This document shows positions 1 through 7,969 of a stretch of DNA of 64,000 nucleotides, piece after piece. The translations under genes and the position numbers were made by a program. Position 1 is the stretch's first letter; every line of letters starts with the position of its first letter. Source of the stretch: Ottowia thiooxydans DSM 14619 (GTDB lineage: Bacteria > Pseudomonadota > Gammaproteobacteria > Burkholderiales > Burkholderiaceae_C); contig NZ_AUGX01000001.1 in assembly GCF_000422885.1 (NCBI RefSeq), positions 63,238 through 127,237 on the forward strand, read 5' to 3'. The notes under the pieces are model-generated. The model saw nothing but the letters and a program-made list of their open reading frames with translations. It was not told the origin of the DNA and did no database searches.

Positions 1-93
1 GCCGCCGGCCTGGCGCTTTTGCTGGCCTCAGGTTGGGCGCTCTGGATGGGCCTAGTGCACGATCAAGCGCCCTGGTGTATTACTCCAGCGTGA
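1..93 (+). CDS. C-terminal end of an unidentified, possibly membrane, protein (partial)
   Basis: Frame 1 is open from the window edge to a TGA at 91-93 and encodes 30 residues. The fragment is rich in Ala, Leu, Gly and Trp (it contains LALLLASGWALWMG), as in a last membrane segment, and ends in a short tail with Cys. The start lies outside the window, so the family cannot be named. The codon composition is GC-rich like the host genes. A chance open frame of 30 codons cannot be excluded. Confidence 0.35.
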   Translation, partial: AAGLALLLASGWALWMGLVHDQAPWCITPA

Positions 94-625
94 GCGACTA
101 GCAGTTTCAGGGCCCAGCGTAGCGATGGCCCGAGTGGGTATCCCACCCCTCTGGCCGCGCTGAGAAGCGCACGGGGAGGGGCGGGCAAGAGCACTGAAAG
201 ATGCTCTTGCTTCGTGATCTAGCTTGCAGCCGCTGTTTGAACGTAGAGAACGAAGTGAACGCAGTGAGTTCGGCTGCACCGCCCCTTGACTGAGCATCGC
301 AAGTTGCCCGAAGCGCAGCGCAGGGACGCGTCCGGCGGGGCCGCCCTTTCTTTGGTTACTTTCTTTGGGCCGGCCATCCGGCGGCGGAGCGAACGAAAGT
401 GACTGCGCTGCCGGGCGCAATTCCCGGCCTCCGACCTAAAGAAAAGAGCAGAAGGTTATTTGCAACCGCAGTGCCTCATTCAACCGCCGCTTGCCCCCAT
501 CCCCGCCTTCCCCCAGCGGGGGAAGGAGTAAAACCAGCTCGCTGTCTCGGGCTCGAGTCGGCATGCGCGTCAGTATCAATACCTTCCAGGGGAGAGGAGG
601 TTAAACCCCCTCTGTTCCAACCCGA
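94..625. repeat. Intergenic region with a candidate dispersed repeat
   Basis: No convincing gene lies here; the open frames at 52-420 and 399-659 have low-complexity, repeat-like translations. The stretch around 340-425 has the tandem-like CTTTCTTTGG and ACTTTCTTTGG words followed by a GCCGGCC-type inverted segment and GCGAACGAAAGTGACTGCG. The stretch 497-530 has the CCCCC/GGGGG hairpin around CCAGCGGGGG. I recall very similar intergenic sequence, often mis-annotated as small proteins, in Comamonadaceae and Xanthomonadaceae (knowledge, not checked). The GC-rich hairpins could also act as a terminator between the flanking genes. Confidence 0.4.
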
Positions 626-1444
626 CTACAGCGCCGAAAGCCCTTTGTACAGCATGTAAGCAGCCAGCAAATACAAAATAGTCGCAAAAGCCCGCTTCAA
701 TTTCTTCACCGGCAAAGCATGGGCCGCACGCGCACCCAGAGGCGCCGTCAACACGCTACAACAAGCGATGACCACAAGCCCCGGTAGCCACAGATAGCCA
801 AACGAATAGGGCGGCAGCCCTTCGATATTTTGCCCAGCGATCACATAGCCAAGCACGTTGGCGACGGCAATAGGAAATCCAAGCGCTGCACTGGTGGCTA
901 CCGCGTTGTGTATGGCCACGTTGCACCAGGTCATGAATGGAACACTGACGAAACCTCCACCAGCACCCACCAGGCCTGAGAGCAGGCCGATCACACCACC
1001 TGCACCTAACAAACCCGCCGTGCCCGGGATTTGCCGCGTTGGTGCGGGCTTCTTGTCGAGAAACATCTGGGTTGCAGAGAATCCCACGAACGCCGCGAAT
1101 ACCAACGCCAGGATAGAGCCTTTGAGCAGTGCAAATATTCCAAGGCTGGCCACCATGGCACCTAACACAATGCCGGGGGCAAGACTCTTGACGATGTCCC
1201 AGCGCACTGCACCCCTTTTGTGATGGGCGCGAACGCTGCTTATGGAGGTGAAGATGATGGTTGCCATGGAGGTGGCAATGGCCATCTTCACAGCCAGGCC
1301 TGGTGCCACCCCGCGCGCTCCAAGGATGGCAGAAATAAAAGGCACCATGATCATGCCACCGCCGATGCCCAGCAGACCAGCAAGAAAGCCTGTGGCGATA
1401 CCCAGGAGCGCAAGTTCAAATATCAGGAGCGGTTCTATGGGCAT
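626..1444 (-). CDS. TauE/SafE family (sulfite exporter-like) permease
   Basis: This 272-residue polytopic membrane protein shows the two-fold repeat of the TauE/SafE family. The hallmark motif GLLGIGGGMIMVP sits at about residues 23-35 and GLVGAGGGFVSVP at about 157-169. Family members are inner-membrane permeases for small anions such as sulfite, sulfoacetate or related organosulfur compounds; the substrate here cannot be read. The ATG at 1444 is chosen because it begins directly before the first membrane helix; an upstream TTG at 1495 would add 17 polar residues that do not look family-like. It stands alone, next to no obvious partner gene. Confidence 0.85.
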   Translation of the reverse strand: MPIEPLLIFELALLGIATGFLAGLLGIGGGMIMVPFISAILGARGVAPGLAVKMAIATSMATIIFTSISSVRAHHKRGAVRWDIVKSLAPGIVLGAMVASLGIFALLKGSILALVFAAFVGFSATQMFLDKKPAPTRQIPGTAGLLGAGGVIGLLSGLVGAGGGFVSVPFMTWCNVAIHNAVATSAALGFPIAVANVLGYVIAGQNIEGLPPYSFGYLWLPGLVVIACCSVLTAPLGARAAHALPVKKLKRAFATILYLLAAYMLYKGLSAL

Positions 1445-1818
1445 GGCAACGGCCAAGTGATCAGATGTGGGCCAGACGCCGCCGTGTGCCGTCAATCAAG
1501 GGCATTCTGCTTTTGGTGAAAAAGGGGAGCAGAGGGCGGTGAGTGTGTGGAATAAGGTGTCTGCGAATGCCACCGAGCCCTCATCCTGAACGCAGGGTTC
1601 AGGTGGGCGAGGTCAGACTGGTCTTGGGTTCATCTGACGCGAGACGATCACGCTGACCAGACAATGTTCCAAGCCCCTGCTCAGAGAGCATAGGTTCAAG
1701 GAAATATAGAGCCCGGCGTGCACCGCAGACCGCTCTATTTTAGCGCCCCTTGAACGCATGTGCGGGCGGCTCGTGAGAACTCTCTGCGTGAAGGGCGTAA
1801 CAAATGTGCCCAACCGCC
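1445..1818. other. Intergenic region left of the mobile element
   Basis: About 370 bp without a credible gene. The 66-residue minus-strand frame at 1613-1813 has no family-like features. The region is host-like in composition and separates the TauE/SafE gene from the left end of the integrated element. I see no clear hairpin terminator or promoter in it. Confidence 0.4.
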
Positions 1819-1843
1819 AAAACCCTTATAAATCAGCTACTTA
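1819..1843 (+). repeat. Putative attL core of the mobilizable element
   Basis: The word begins AAAACCCTTATAAATCA and matches the tRNA-Ser terminator copy at 9765-9789 at about 18 of 25 positions, with the first 9 bases identical. Similarity alone is modest. The position next to the inner arm repeat supports it. Confidence 0.5.
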
Positions 1844-1865
1844 GGCGGTAGCGGGGTCAAAAATT

Positions 1866-1886
1866 TTGCTACCAGTGTTGCTACCA
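1866..1886 (+). repeat. Left integrase arm-type repeat
   Basis: Two TTGCTACCA units separated by GTG form this site. The same arrangement, with one base different, lies at 9733-9753 directly upstream of the integrase start. Tandem short sites flanking the core are typical of tyrosine integrase arm sites; the role is inferred. Confidence 0.55.
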
Positions 1887-1929
1887 ATAGCTCCGCCTAG
1901 TATAGCGCAATGGCCCTTAAACTGGCCAA

Positions 1930-2415
1930 CTAAGCTAAATAAAGCTGAGGCAGCTCTTGTAATTTCTGTAATAAAGCAAATTTCTTTTGCGCCACAAGCA
2001 GTTTTTTCTTGGCCATTTCTATGCCTTTTGAGTGACGCGAAAAATTTTCTTCCTGGGTTTTTAGCATGTTTTCATAAAACTTTTTCCCTGCGTATTCGGA
2101 AATTTTCTGTTTAGCGTCCGCTGCCCATTTCGCGTGATGCTCAATCTCCCAATCGCTCACGCTTGGCAAATCTATGCAGCACTTAAAAAGCGAATTTTCC
2201 TTTTCGACTAATAACCATTCTTTTCCCTCTTTTGCTATTGAATAGTTTATTCTTCCCCAAGGAGCTAGGGAGGGGTCGGGTTCATCGTTGTCGGTAAAAT
2301 AAGAAATCTTAGGGATTTGCTTAAAAAACTGCAACGTCATCTTTTTGCCATCGACGCGCAATGTTGCAACGGTAACTTCTTTATCTCCGACGTGAGCGCT
2401 AAGCGATTGCCCCAT
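1930..2415 (-). CDS. Hypothetical protein of the mobilizable element
   Basis: A 161-residue soluble protein that I do not recognise. The N-terminal half is beta-rich looking with many Lys and aromatic residues. The C-terminal 80 residues are Lys/Gln/Glu-rich and probably helical or coiled coil. It has an AAGG Shine-Dalgarno sequence 7 bases before the ATG. It is the last gene of a minus-strand run (Rep, H-NS-like, zinc-ribbon protein, this gene) with short gaps, so it is probably co-transcribed. AT-rich like the rest of the element. Confidence 0.6.
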   Translation of the reverse strand: MGQSLSAHVGDKEVTVATLRVDGKKMTLQFFKQIPKISYFTDNDEPDPSLAPWGRINYSIAKEGKEWLLVEKENSLFKCCIDLPSVSDWEIEHHAKWAADAKQKISEYAGKKFYENMLKTQEENFSRHSKGIEMAKKKLLVAQKKFALLQKLQELPQLYLA

Positions 2416-2440
2416 AATAAAGCCTTCTTATCAAGCTATG

Positions 2441-3052
2441 TCAATCTTTAATACCGAGCGCTTTTTTATGGGCAATGGCTGCCGGTGATGTTTCGGGAAC
2501 TACTTGATTGGACGCGCAGACGATGCAAGAAATTTTCGCCTTGCCTGCGCCCAAACGTCGCCAAATACTGTATACCAGTGCAATTGGCCACATCAGAAGA
2601 ACCCACAACGCAATTTCCATTGTATTGCTGCCTCGCAAAGCTGACTTATAGGTCTTAAAGTCATGGCCGCATGTCATGCAATGCAAATAGGGCTGTTTTT
2701 CCATTTCTGCTTGACGCTGCTCTGCCTGCTTTTGACTTCCCTCAATTGCTTTGGAAACCGCCCAAAGACCAACTATGGCAAAGCCCCCGAGCAACGCATA
2801 TTCGCCGCCTAGTAGTTGTGCAATCAAGGTAAGAAATGCAATACCAGCAAATGACCAAAGGAGAAATTTGCCAAATTTTGACGCAACGAATTTTTGTAAA
2901 AGTCCGTCGGATTTGACAGTCGGCAAAGGTTTGATAGGTGCTTTATGCGAAATTGGATTGTATTTTGCGTAAATAATGCCACAAGAGGGGCATTCATATT
3001 CCGGTGCTTCATCAGAAGGCTTTCGCTCATACTGACATTTAGGGCACTTCAT
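2441..3052 (-). CDS. Zinc-ribbon membrane protein, hypothetical
   Basis: A 203-residue protein starting with a CxxC...CPxC zinc ribbon (Cys residues near 3, 6, 21 and 24). Two hydrophobic segments follow (about 60-105). A second pair of Cys motifs (CMTC and CIVC) brackets another hydrophobic stretch near 145-165. This suggests a membrane protein with cytosolic metal-binding knuckles; no function can be assigned. A GGAG sequence precedes the ATG. It lies 23 bp after the H-NS-like gene in the same direction. Proteins of this layout are common cargo in betaproteobacterial elements (recollection). Confidence 0.65.
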   Translation of the reverse strand: MKCPKCQYERKPSDEAPEYECPSCGIIYAKYNPISHKAPIKPLPTVKSDGLLQKFVASKFGKFLLWSFAGIAFLTLIAQLLGGEYALLGGFAIVGLWAVSKAIEGSQKQAEQRQAEMEKQPYLHCMTCGHDFKTYKSALRGSNTMEIALWVLLMWPIALVYSIWRRLGAGKAKISCIVCASNQVVPETSPAAIAHKKALGIKD

Positions 3053-3075
3053 TGCATTGCTCCCCGTATTGTAAA

Positions 3076-3435
3076 TTAGTTGCTTACGCGATACTTCTCA
3101 ATATCGCCGCCAGCATCTTTAATTGCTTTTACCCACTTTGGGTTAGGCCCCTTGCCTCCGTGCCAAGTGTTTCCATTTTCATCACGATACTTAACGATTA
3201 AATCAGTTTTCGCCTTCGTAGGTTTTGCGGATTTAGATTTTGTGGACGTGGTTCCAAACAAATCAATGGCGGTAAAGCCATAGTCTGCAATTTGCTTTTT
3301 GAGTTCTACTAATTTGGCGTCGCGATTTGCGGCACGGATTGCCGCCAGTTGAGCCTCAACCTCTTTGAGCGCATCCATGCGCTTCTTGTGCTCCGCTTCC
3401 AACTTTGCCAATTGAGCTTCGCTTGTGTCAGTCAT
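3076..3435 (-). CDS. H-NS family DNA-binding protein
   Basis: This 119-residue protein has the H-NS plan. An N-terminal coiled coil (about 5-50) serves for oligomerisation, a Lys/Ser/Thr-rich linker follows, and the C-terminal DNA-binding motif reads NTWHGGKGPNPKWV at about 92-105, with the GxGxxPxW core. H-NS proteins bind AT-rich DNA and silence it; an element-borne copy may silence the element's own AT-rich genes or reduce its fitness cost (inference). A strong AGGAGGACACC Shine-Dalgarno precedes the ATG. It lies 45 bp downstream of rep. Confidence 0.9.
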   Translation of the reverse strand: MTDTSEAQLAKLEAEHKKRMDALKEVEAQLAAIRAANRDAKLVELKKQIADYGFTAIDLFGTTSTKSKSAKPTKAKTDLIVKYRDENGNTWHGGKGPNPKWVKAIKDAGGDIEKYRVSN

Positions 3436-3480
3436 GGTGTCCTCCTATGTGATAGAGAGCACTGTAACACACGTTAACAA

Positions 3481-4821
3481 TCATGAAAAGTCTAATTCTA
3501 GGCCTGGAATTAGGTCTGAATAGTCCTCTTGTACTAGTGGCGTAGGCTTCGGCGCCGGGTGCATATAGCTGTAAGTGGTTGCGCGGTATTCAGCAATTGC
3601 AAAAGTGCAATAACTGTAAATTTTGGCGTAGAGTTTTTCTTTTTCGTCGGTGGTAAAGCTTGATTTAATTAGCTTTCCAAGCGTCTTAGCGTGCTTGAAT
3701 TTAATTTGTTCAACTTCGGCTTTAATTGTTTCATCGCACATGCGTAAAACCATTCTTTGCGTTGTACCGGCTCGGGCGGCTTCGTTGCGTGCAGCGCGAA
3801 GAATAAACGCCAATCCGGCGCGAGGATTTGCGGGACTGGTGGCTACCATGTGTTGAGGCTGTGGGTAAGAAATTAGAAGGCGCTGAGGGTCTACTTTTGC
3901 GATGCCTTCCGGTTTTTTCCAGTCGCTGGGGCATGGAATTCCGAGCTTTTGCGCTAGTTGCCCGACGTTCCAGCGGTCACGACCTTGAATTGCTTTGGCG
4001 GCTCGTATCCAGTCATACCCGGCTTGCTTGTCGCCTTTTGCACTTGCGTCCAGTAGTTGAAAGAGATTTTTTAAGTCGCTTTTGCTTTTGTCTTTTGTGT
4101 CATAAGCGGCCAGTTCTTTTGCGATATAGCCCATATCAAACTTGCCCTCTGGTTTAATGTCAACCCCATGACTATTGCAACTTAAACCAAATTTTTTCAA
4201 TGCTGCCTTCCAGTGCTTCAAGACTATTTTTTGAAATTCTTCTAGGTCTGAGCTGGGGGCGTATGTAAAGAAATCATGAATATGAACATGAATCCCATTG
4301 GAGCCTACGGGGGATTCCATACATTGTACGCGGCCAAGGCTACCAATTTTTAAAAAGCTGCGACGCATAGCAACGTTAAAAACAGCCAAGGCTGAATAGA
4401 AATTAGCTACGTGCAATGCCCAATCACAATCGCGGCGATGTTTTGCCGTTAGCGTCAATAAGCCAATACACAAATTTTTTGCTTTGGCGGCGGGTACAAA
4501 TGCGTTATCAGACCAATCACGCAGGGTGGCAGCCTTATAGCTTGCGCAATGCGGGCATAGATGTGCGTTGCCACATTGGGCGGCATCGTGCATGCGGGCA
4601 ACGTTTACGATTTGCGTAATGTATTTGCCGTTAATTTTTTCTTTGATGGCTTTTTTTTCAACAACGATAAAGGCGGTATCGGGGTTGTCGCTGTTGTGGG
4701 CTTTGGCTCGCTGGCAAAGCTTCAAGCCATCACCAAGAATGTTTTTACCCGTTTCGAGAAAATCACGGGTTAGAAGCTTTGAGGCTTCGTGTTGTCTAAT
4801 TGCAGTGATGTTAAATTTCAT
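3481..4821 (-). CDS. rep: Rolling-circle replication initiator (Rep)
   Basis: This 446-residue protein carries the marks of HUH-type plasmid Rep proteins. It has a CPHC zinc knuckle at about 89-92, a conserved LLTLTAKH strand near 121-128, the metal-binding GIHVHIHDF motif (His178, 180, 182) and GYIAKELAAY near 231-240, which should contain the catalytic tyrosine. Such proteins nick a double-strand origin and drive rolling-circle replication, here presumably of the excised circle. A 9-bp inverted repeat (4833-4856) lies 12 bp upstream of the ATG and could be the operator or part of the origin. It heads the left-end operon. Confidence 0.85.
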   Translation of the reverse strand: MKFNITAIRQHEASKLLTRDFLETGKNILGDGLKLCQRAKAHNSDNPDTAFIVVEKKAIKEKINGKYITQIVNVARMHDAAQCGNAHLCPHCASYKAATLRDWSDNAFVPAAKAKNLCIGLLTLTAKHRRDCDWALHVANFYSALAVFNVAMRRSFLKIGSLGRVQCMESPVGSNGIHVHIHDFFTYAPSSDLEEFQKIVLKHWKAALKKFGLSCNSHGVDIKPEGKFDMGYIAKELAAYDTKDKSKSDLKNLFQLLDASAKGDKQAGYDWIRAAKAIQGRDRWNVGQLAQKLGIPCPSDWKKPEGIAKVDPQRLLISYPQPQHMVATSPANPRAGLAFILRAARNEAARAGTTQRMVLRMCDETIKAEVEQIKFKHAKTLGKLIKSSFTTDEKEKLYAKIYSYCTFAIAEYRATTYSYMHPAPKPTPLVQEDYSDLIPGLELDFS

Positions 4822-4832
4822 AGGTGTGTTCC

Positions 4833-4856
4833 ATTTCAGTTGCGCAAAACTGAAAT
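4833..4856. promoter_or_regulatory. Inverted repeat upstream of rep
   Basis: Perfect 9-bp arms ATTTCAGTT and AACTGAAAT surround a 6-base GCGCAA loop, 12 bp before the rep start codon. It could be a Rep-binding operator or the nick-site hairpin of a double-strand origin; the sequence cannot decide. Confidence 0.5.
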
Positions 4857-4886
4857 AAAACTCTATGAATTACTCCTCACTTATAC

Positions 4887-4914
4887 TTGACAATCAACCT
4901 TGGTGGTATAAAAT
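4887..4914 (+). promoter_or_regulatory. Sigma70-like promoter pointing away from rep
   Basis: A perfect TTGACA -35 box (4887-4892) is followed after 16 bp by TAAAAT (4909-4914). Transcription would start near 4921 and run rightward into the stem-loop-rich segment that ends at the terminator at 5030-5059. Confidence 0.65.
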
Positions 4915-4920
4915 ATATAT

Positions 4921-5059
4921 GAAAGAGATTGATGCGTAGTGTGTTTACCGTCAGTCTTGAACAAATCAGATTGGTTCTCTGATTTGTTCCAATTAAATTA
5001 CCATAACATGGTATTAAAATCAAGAATAGACCGGGTGTAGAAATACATCCGGTTTTTTT
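4921..5059 (+). ncRNA. Probable structured small RNA of about 140 nt
   Basis: A strong promoter (4887-4914) and an intrinsic terminator (5030-5059) bracket a segment without a credible gene. It contains a 12-bp perfect hairpin (arms 4959-4970 and 4978-4989, GAACAAATCAGA / TCTGATTTGTTC) and a smaller TACCAT/ATGGTA hairpin (4999-5013). The place, divergent from rep, suits a replication-control RNA. Because it does not overlap the rep leader it cannot be a simple antisense of the rep start. A single-strand origin of rolling-circle replication would also explain the hairpins. Confidence 0.45.
5030..5059 (+). terminator. Rho-independent terminator of the small RNA
   Basis: A 10-bp stem with one G-U or mismatch step (ACCGGGTGTA / TACATCCGGT) is followed directly by seven T residues on the plus strand. 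Confidence 0.75.
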
Positions 5060-5312
5060 CTTTTCTGACTGTCGCAACCTTCAATTCTTGGCTCGTAGTG
5101 TGATATCAAAAGTAAATGAAGTTACGGACAAATTAAATCGCTGAAATCCGCATGCTTATTAGGTTTACTCGGATGTGTGTATGACTAATACAATTATTCC
5201 CTAGGCGCTGCGCCCCCCAGCCTCTGGCCGGGGCCCCCCGCAATGGCTACACCAACATGAACAGCATTGCACCAAATATTGCAAAGTGTTATGATGCACG
5301 AATCCACCAACA
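5060..5312. other. Intergenic stretch before the exported protein gene
   Basis: About 250 bp without a gene. It contains a GC-rich block (5203-5240) in otherwise AT-rich DNA; a similar GC-rich block recurs at 5892-5930 on the other side of the next gene. TTGCAC and TTATGA hexamers 16 bp apart near 5267-5295 could be a weak promoter for the gene at 5313. Confidence 0.35.
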
Positions 5313-5882
5313 ATGGAAAACAGCATGCTATTACGTATATCGGTAGTCTTGATTTCTTTGGTTAGTGCGCCAGTATTTGCACAAACAATGTACAAATGCG
5401 GAAATACTTTTAGTCAGACTCCTTGTGCAGCGGACGCACAAAAAATTGAAGTGAAACCTTCGACTGCTGTTGATTGCTCAAATTATCAACACATTGGAAC
5501 AGAGGCGTGTAGGGGGAAAAGTAGTTCGAGCAATATAATCAAAGACATTGATGCTGCTCGCGCGAAAGTGCAGAAGCAAATTGATTCAATGCCGCCAACT
5601 TTGCCACCCAGCGCAGAAGTTATAGAGGCGAACAAGAAGCGTTGTATTGCTCGCATTACAGCAATGCTAAAAGACCCAGAGTCCGCACGAATTGGCGAAA
5701 TAACTCGTTCTGCTGGACCGGCGCCTGACTATCAAACTAATTTAGGCTGGTTTCCTAGCATTACTTATGCGGTCACAATCAATGCAAAGAATAGCTATGG
5801 TGGATACACTGGTGCCAAGACTTGGGGCTGTTCTTTTGATTTGCAAGAAAAAGAGATAATTAAAGCTCGTTCGTATGAATGA
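5313..5882 (+). CDS. Exported DUF4124-like hypothetical protein
   Basis: This 189-residue protein begins with a signal peptide (about residues 5-23, cleavage after VFA). Next comes a short TMYKCGNTFSQTPC segment that resembles the DUF4124 domain found at the N-terminus of many exported betaproteobacterial proteins. The rest (about 95-189) contains two further Cys and is not recognised. The start could also be the ATG at 5325, which begins right at the signal peptide. It is the only plus-strand gene in the left half of the element and ends before a bidirectional terminator. Confidence 0.65.
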   Translation: MENSMLLRISVVLISLVSAPVFAQTMYKCGNTFSQTPCAADAQKIEVKPSTAVDCSNYQHIGTEACRGKSSSSNIIKDIDAARAKVQKQIDSMPPTLPPSAEVIEANKKRCIARITAMLKDPESARIGEITRSAGPAPDYQTNLGWFPSITYAVTINAKNSYGGYTGAKTWGCSFDLQEKEIIKARSYE

Positions 5883-5946
5883 CTAGATGCAGGACGCCCC
5901 CCAGCCCCCACGCCCTAGCGCGGGGGAGCATTACCCCACAAAGCAG

Positions 5947-5971
5947 AAAAGCGGCCTAAGAGCCGCTTTTT
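5947..5971. terminator. Bidirectional terminator
   Basis: AAAAGCGGC and GCCGCTTTTT form a stem with a 6-base loop. It has T runs on both strands, so it can end the plus-strand gene stopping at 5882 and the minus-strand gene stopping at 5988. Confidence 0.8.
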
Positions 5972-5987
5972 CGTTGCTTTGCAATCA

Positions 5988-6524
5988 TCATTTTGTCTTT
6001 AAGACATTTGCCAATTCGTAGAGCATCAAGGCTTTTTTATGGTCATTGTATTTAATGTTATTGTCAAAACACGCATCAAAAAGTTTTACAGGAATGTAAG
6101 CCTGTCTATATTCACTCCAAACCCCGATAATTTGGGCTGTTGCCTCCATGAGACAAAATAAATCTAAATTCAAATAGGGGGTATGATATTTTAGAGATGT
6201 GGTGTAAAAAACCGCATTCATAAACTTTGCATTGTAAACAATGACTTTTTTACCCTGTGTCAAATTTGCTATGGTGGGTAGTAAGTCTTTCCAGCGTGGG
6301 GCACTGGACGCCATTTCATCGGTGATGTGATGCTTTAATTGTGCGTTACCCTTTTTAATTTTCCATCTTGGATGAATAAGGGTATCTAAAATCAAATTCC
6401 CGTTGTTGTCAGCAATTTGAATTTTTATAATTCGTCCGTTTAAATCTGTCGATTCAACGGCTAAAAAAACGTGGTCTTGTGAAAGAACTTCTGGGAGAGG
6501 GTTGGGGGTTGGTGTATTAGTCAT
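5988..6524 (-). CDS. DnaQ-like exonuclease-fold protein with altered active site
   Basis: This 178-residue protein follows the DEDDh exonuclease pattern in layout: beta strand LAVESTDLNGRIIKIQIAD at about 21-39, the HHITDEMASSAPRW segment (65-78) that matches the usual HGITDEM, and VIVYNAKF near 95-101. The catalytic acids look lost: the first motif reads AxE instead of DxE, the NAxFD motif reads NAKFM, and the last motif lacks its Asp. It is therefore probably not a nuclease. The ATG at 6524 is preferred (GGGGGC before it); an ATG at 6539 is possible. It follows the relaxase gene by 18 bp, so a role in transfer is plausible. Confidence 0.6.
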   Translation of the reverse strand: MTNTPTPNPLPEVLSQDHVFLAVESTDLNGRIIKIQIADNNGNLILDTLIHPRWKIKKGNAQLKHHITDEMASSAPRWKDLLPTIANLTQGKKVIVYNAKFMNAVFYTTSLKYHTPYLNLDLFCLMEATAQIIGVWSEYRQAYIPVKLFDACFDNNIKYNDHKKALMLYELANVLKTK

Positions 6525-6542
6525 GCCCCCATATTGCATATT

Positions 6543-7919
6543 TTAATAATCAATGCTAATTGATTGGGGGCAATAAATAGCTTTTTGTCTAGATTGATTT
6601 TTTGTAGGGTCACAACCTACCGTCCAATCTTGCAGAGGCTCAGACAACTGCCGCGCTTGCTCCTCGGCTAATTCGCGTTCGCGTTCTAATTTCTCTGAGT
6701 GCGCTTTAAAGGCTTGCGCCTCTAAGTCCGAGATTGAGGCATTGTGGTCAATGATGGCGTTATATTGTGCAATTAAATTTAATGCGTTTTTGTCGCTAAG
6801 TATTTTTTTGAACAACGTCTTGTTGTGTTCTATTTTTGTTAAATGAATTTCTGTTTTAGATAGCTCAGCGTCATAGCGCTCAATTTTTGCCGTACCTAGC
6901 CCGATTTTTGAAAATAAGCGTTGTGTACTGCTGGGCTTAGTTGCCAAAAGTTCAGCATGTTTAGCCTGCCATTTTTCTTCAATGATTTTCAATTCTCGCT
7001 GTTTTTTTAGTGTCTCTTGATGGCGAAAATAAGCTTTTTCGCATGCTTCGGGCATTAATTTGCGTTTAAAGGGGCTTTCTATATCCTCGAAGGGGATAGC
7101 CTCAATCCTTTCTACATCGACGCTTTTAGGGGTATCTGGCGCGGGTGTGCTTTCTGGGGTTGCCAAAATTGAAGCGTTAGAAAGCTCCGCTTTCAACAGC
7201 TCCGCTTTTTTTTCATACGTGGCTACATTGGCGCGATGTATTTTTACCTGAGTGTTTTGTGCTGTGATAGCGGCTCGGTATTCTTTTCCGGCTTGAATGG
7301 GGATATGTTTTGTTGGAATGTGTGTGGGGTCAATGTCAACAAATTTTCCCGAATAAACATAGAAATCTGAGCCAAGCTTTTCGGCGTGGGCGTTGACGAT
7401 TTTGCAAATTGCTTCCCGAAGTTTAGAAACTTCGCCGGTCTTCATATCATCAAGAATTCGGGTCTTTTTGCCAAATTGTCCTAATTCGTCCACGGCTCTC
7501 GTGGTGAACATCATGTGCACGTGGTTGTTTCGATGATGTTTATTGGGGGCGTGAATTGAGCCAGAGACGGCTACGCCGTAAGTATTGCGCAGGTGCTGCG
7601 CAATGTCGCGGACGCATTCGCGCCGCTCGTCATTTGTCCACTCATCGGGAAGGGGGAGCATCAGTTCACGGGCAACCGTCGAATTCTTACGATTCTCTGC
7701 GGCTTCGGCTTTATTCCATAATTCTGAAATGTCATCTGCACCAATGAGCAACGTTTCAATGTGGCCTTTTTTGCGGGTGTAGTCGTGAATTAGCCCCGTG
7801 GTTTGGTCTATGAGCTTTACACACGCACGATAGGCGGCGGCGGCTACGGCGCTACGCCCAGCGCTACGCGATATGGTTTGAAGGGACGGGGTAAACCAAG
7901 TTGCAAGAGATTTAGACAT
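6543..7919 (-). CDS. mobA: MobA/MobL family relaxase (MobQ)
   Basis: The 458-residue protein has the MobQ relaxase signature. RSAVAAAAYRA (about 22-32) holds the likely catalytic Tyr30. ELMLPLPDEWTNDER is at 85-99, and the metal-binding histidine cluster HHRNNHVHMMF is at 128-138. LDDMKTG and LREA follow near 165. The C-terminal 200 residues are charged and coiled-coil-like. Relaxases nick oriT and pilot the strand into the recipient. A GGGAG sequence precedes the ATG. The divergent MobC-like gene and the oriT between them match the IncQ/MobQ arrangement. Confidence 0.9.
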   Translation of the reverse strand: MSKSLATWFTPSLQTISRSAGRSAVAAAAYRACVKLIDQTTGLIHDYTRKKGHIETLLIGADDISELWNKAEAAENRKNSTVARELMLPLPDEWTNDERRECVRDIAQHLRNTYGVAVSGSIHAPNKHHRNNHVHMMFTTRAVDELGQFGKKTRILDDMKTGEVSKLREAICKIVNAHAEKLGSDFYVYSGKFVDIDPTHIPTKHIPIQAGKEYRAAITAQNTQVKIHRANVATYEKKAELLKAELSNASILATPESTPAPDTPKSVDVERIEAIPFEDIESPFKRKLMPEACEKAYFRHQETLKKQRELKIIEEKWQAKHAELLATKPSSTQRLFSKIGLGTAKIERYDAELSKTEIHLTKIEHNKTLFKKILSDKNALNLIAQYNAIIDHNASISDLEAQAFKAHSEKLERERELAEEQARQLSEPLQDWTVGCDPTKNQSRQKAIYCPQSISIDY

Positions 7920-7969
7920 AGGCTAAATCTCCCGGTTGCGAAGCAACGCCCCCGGCAGGGCGAACGGCT

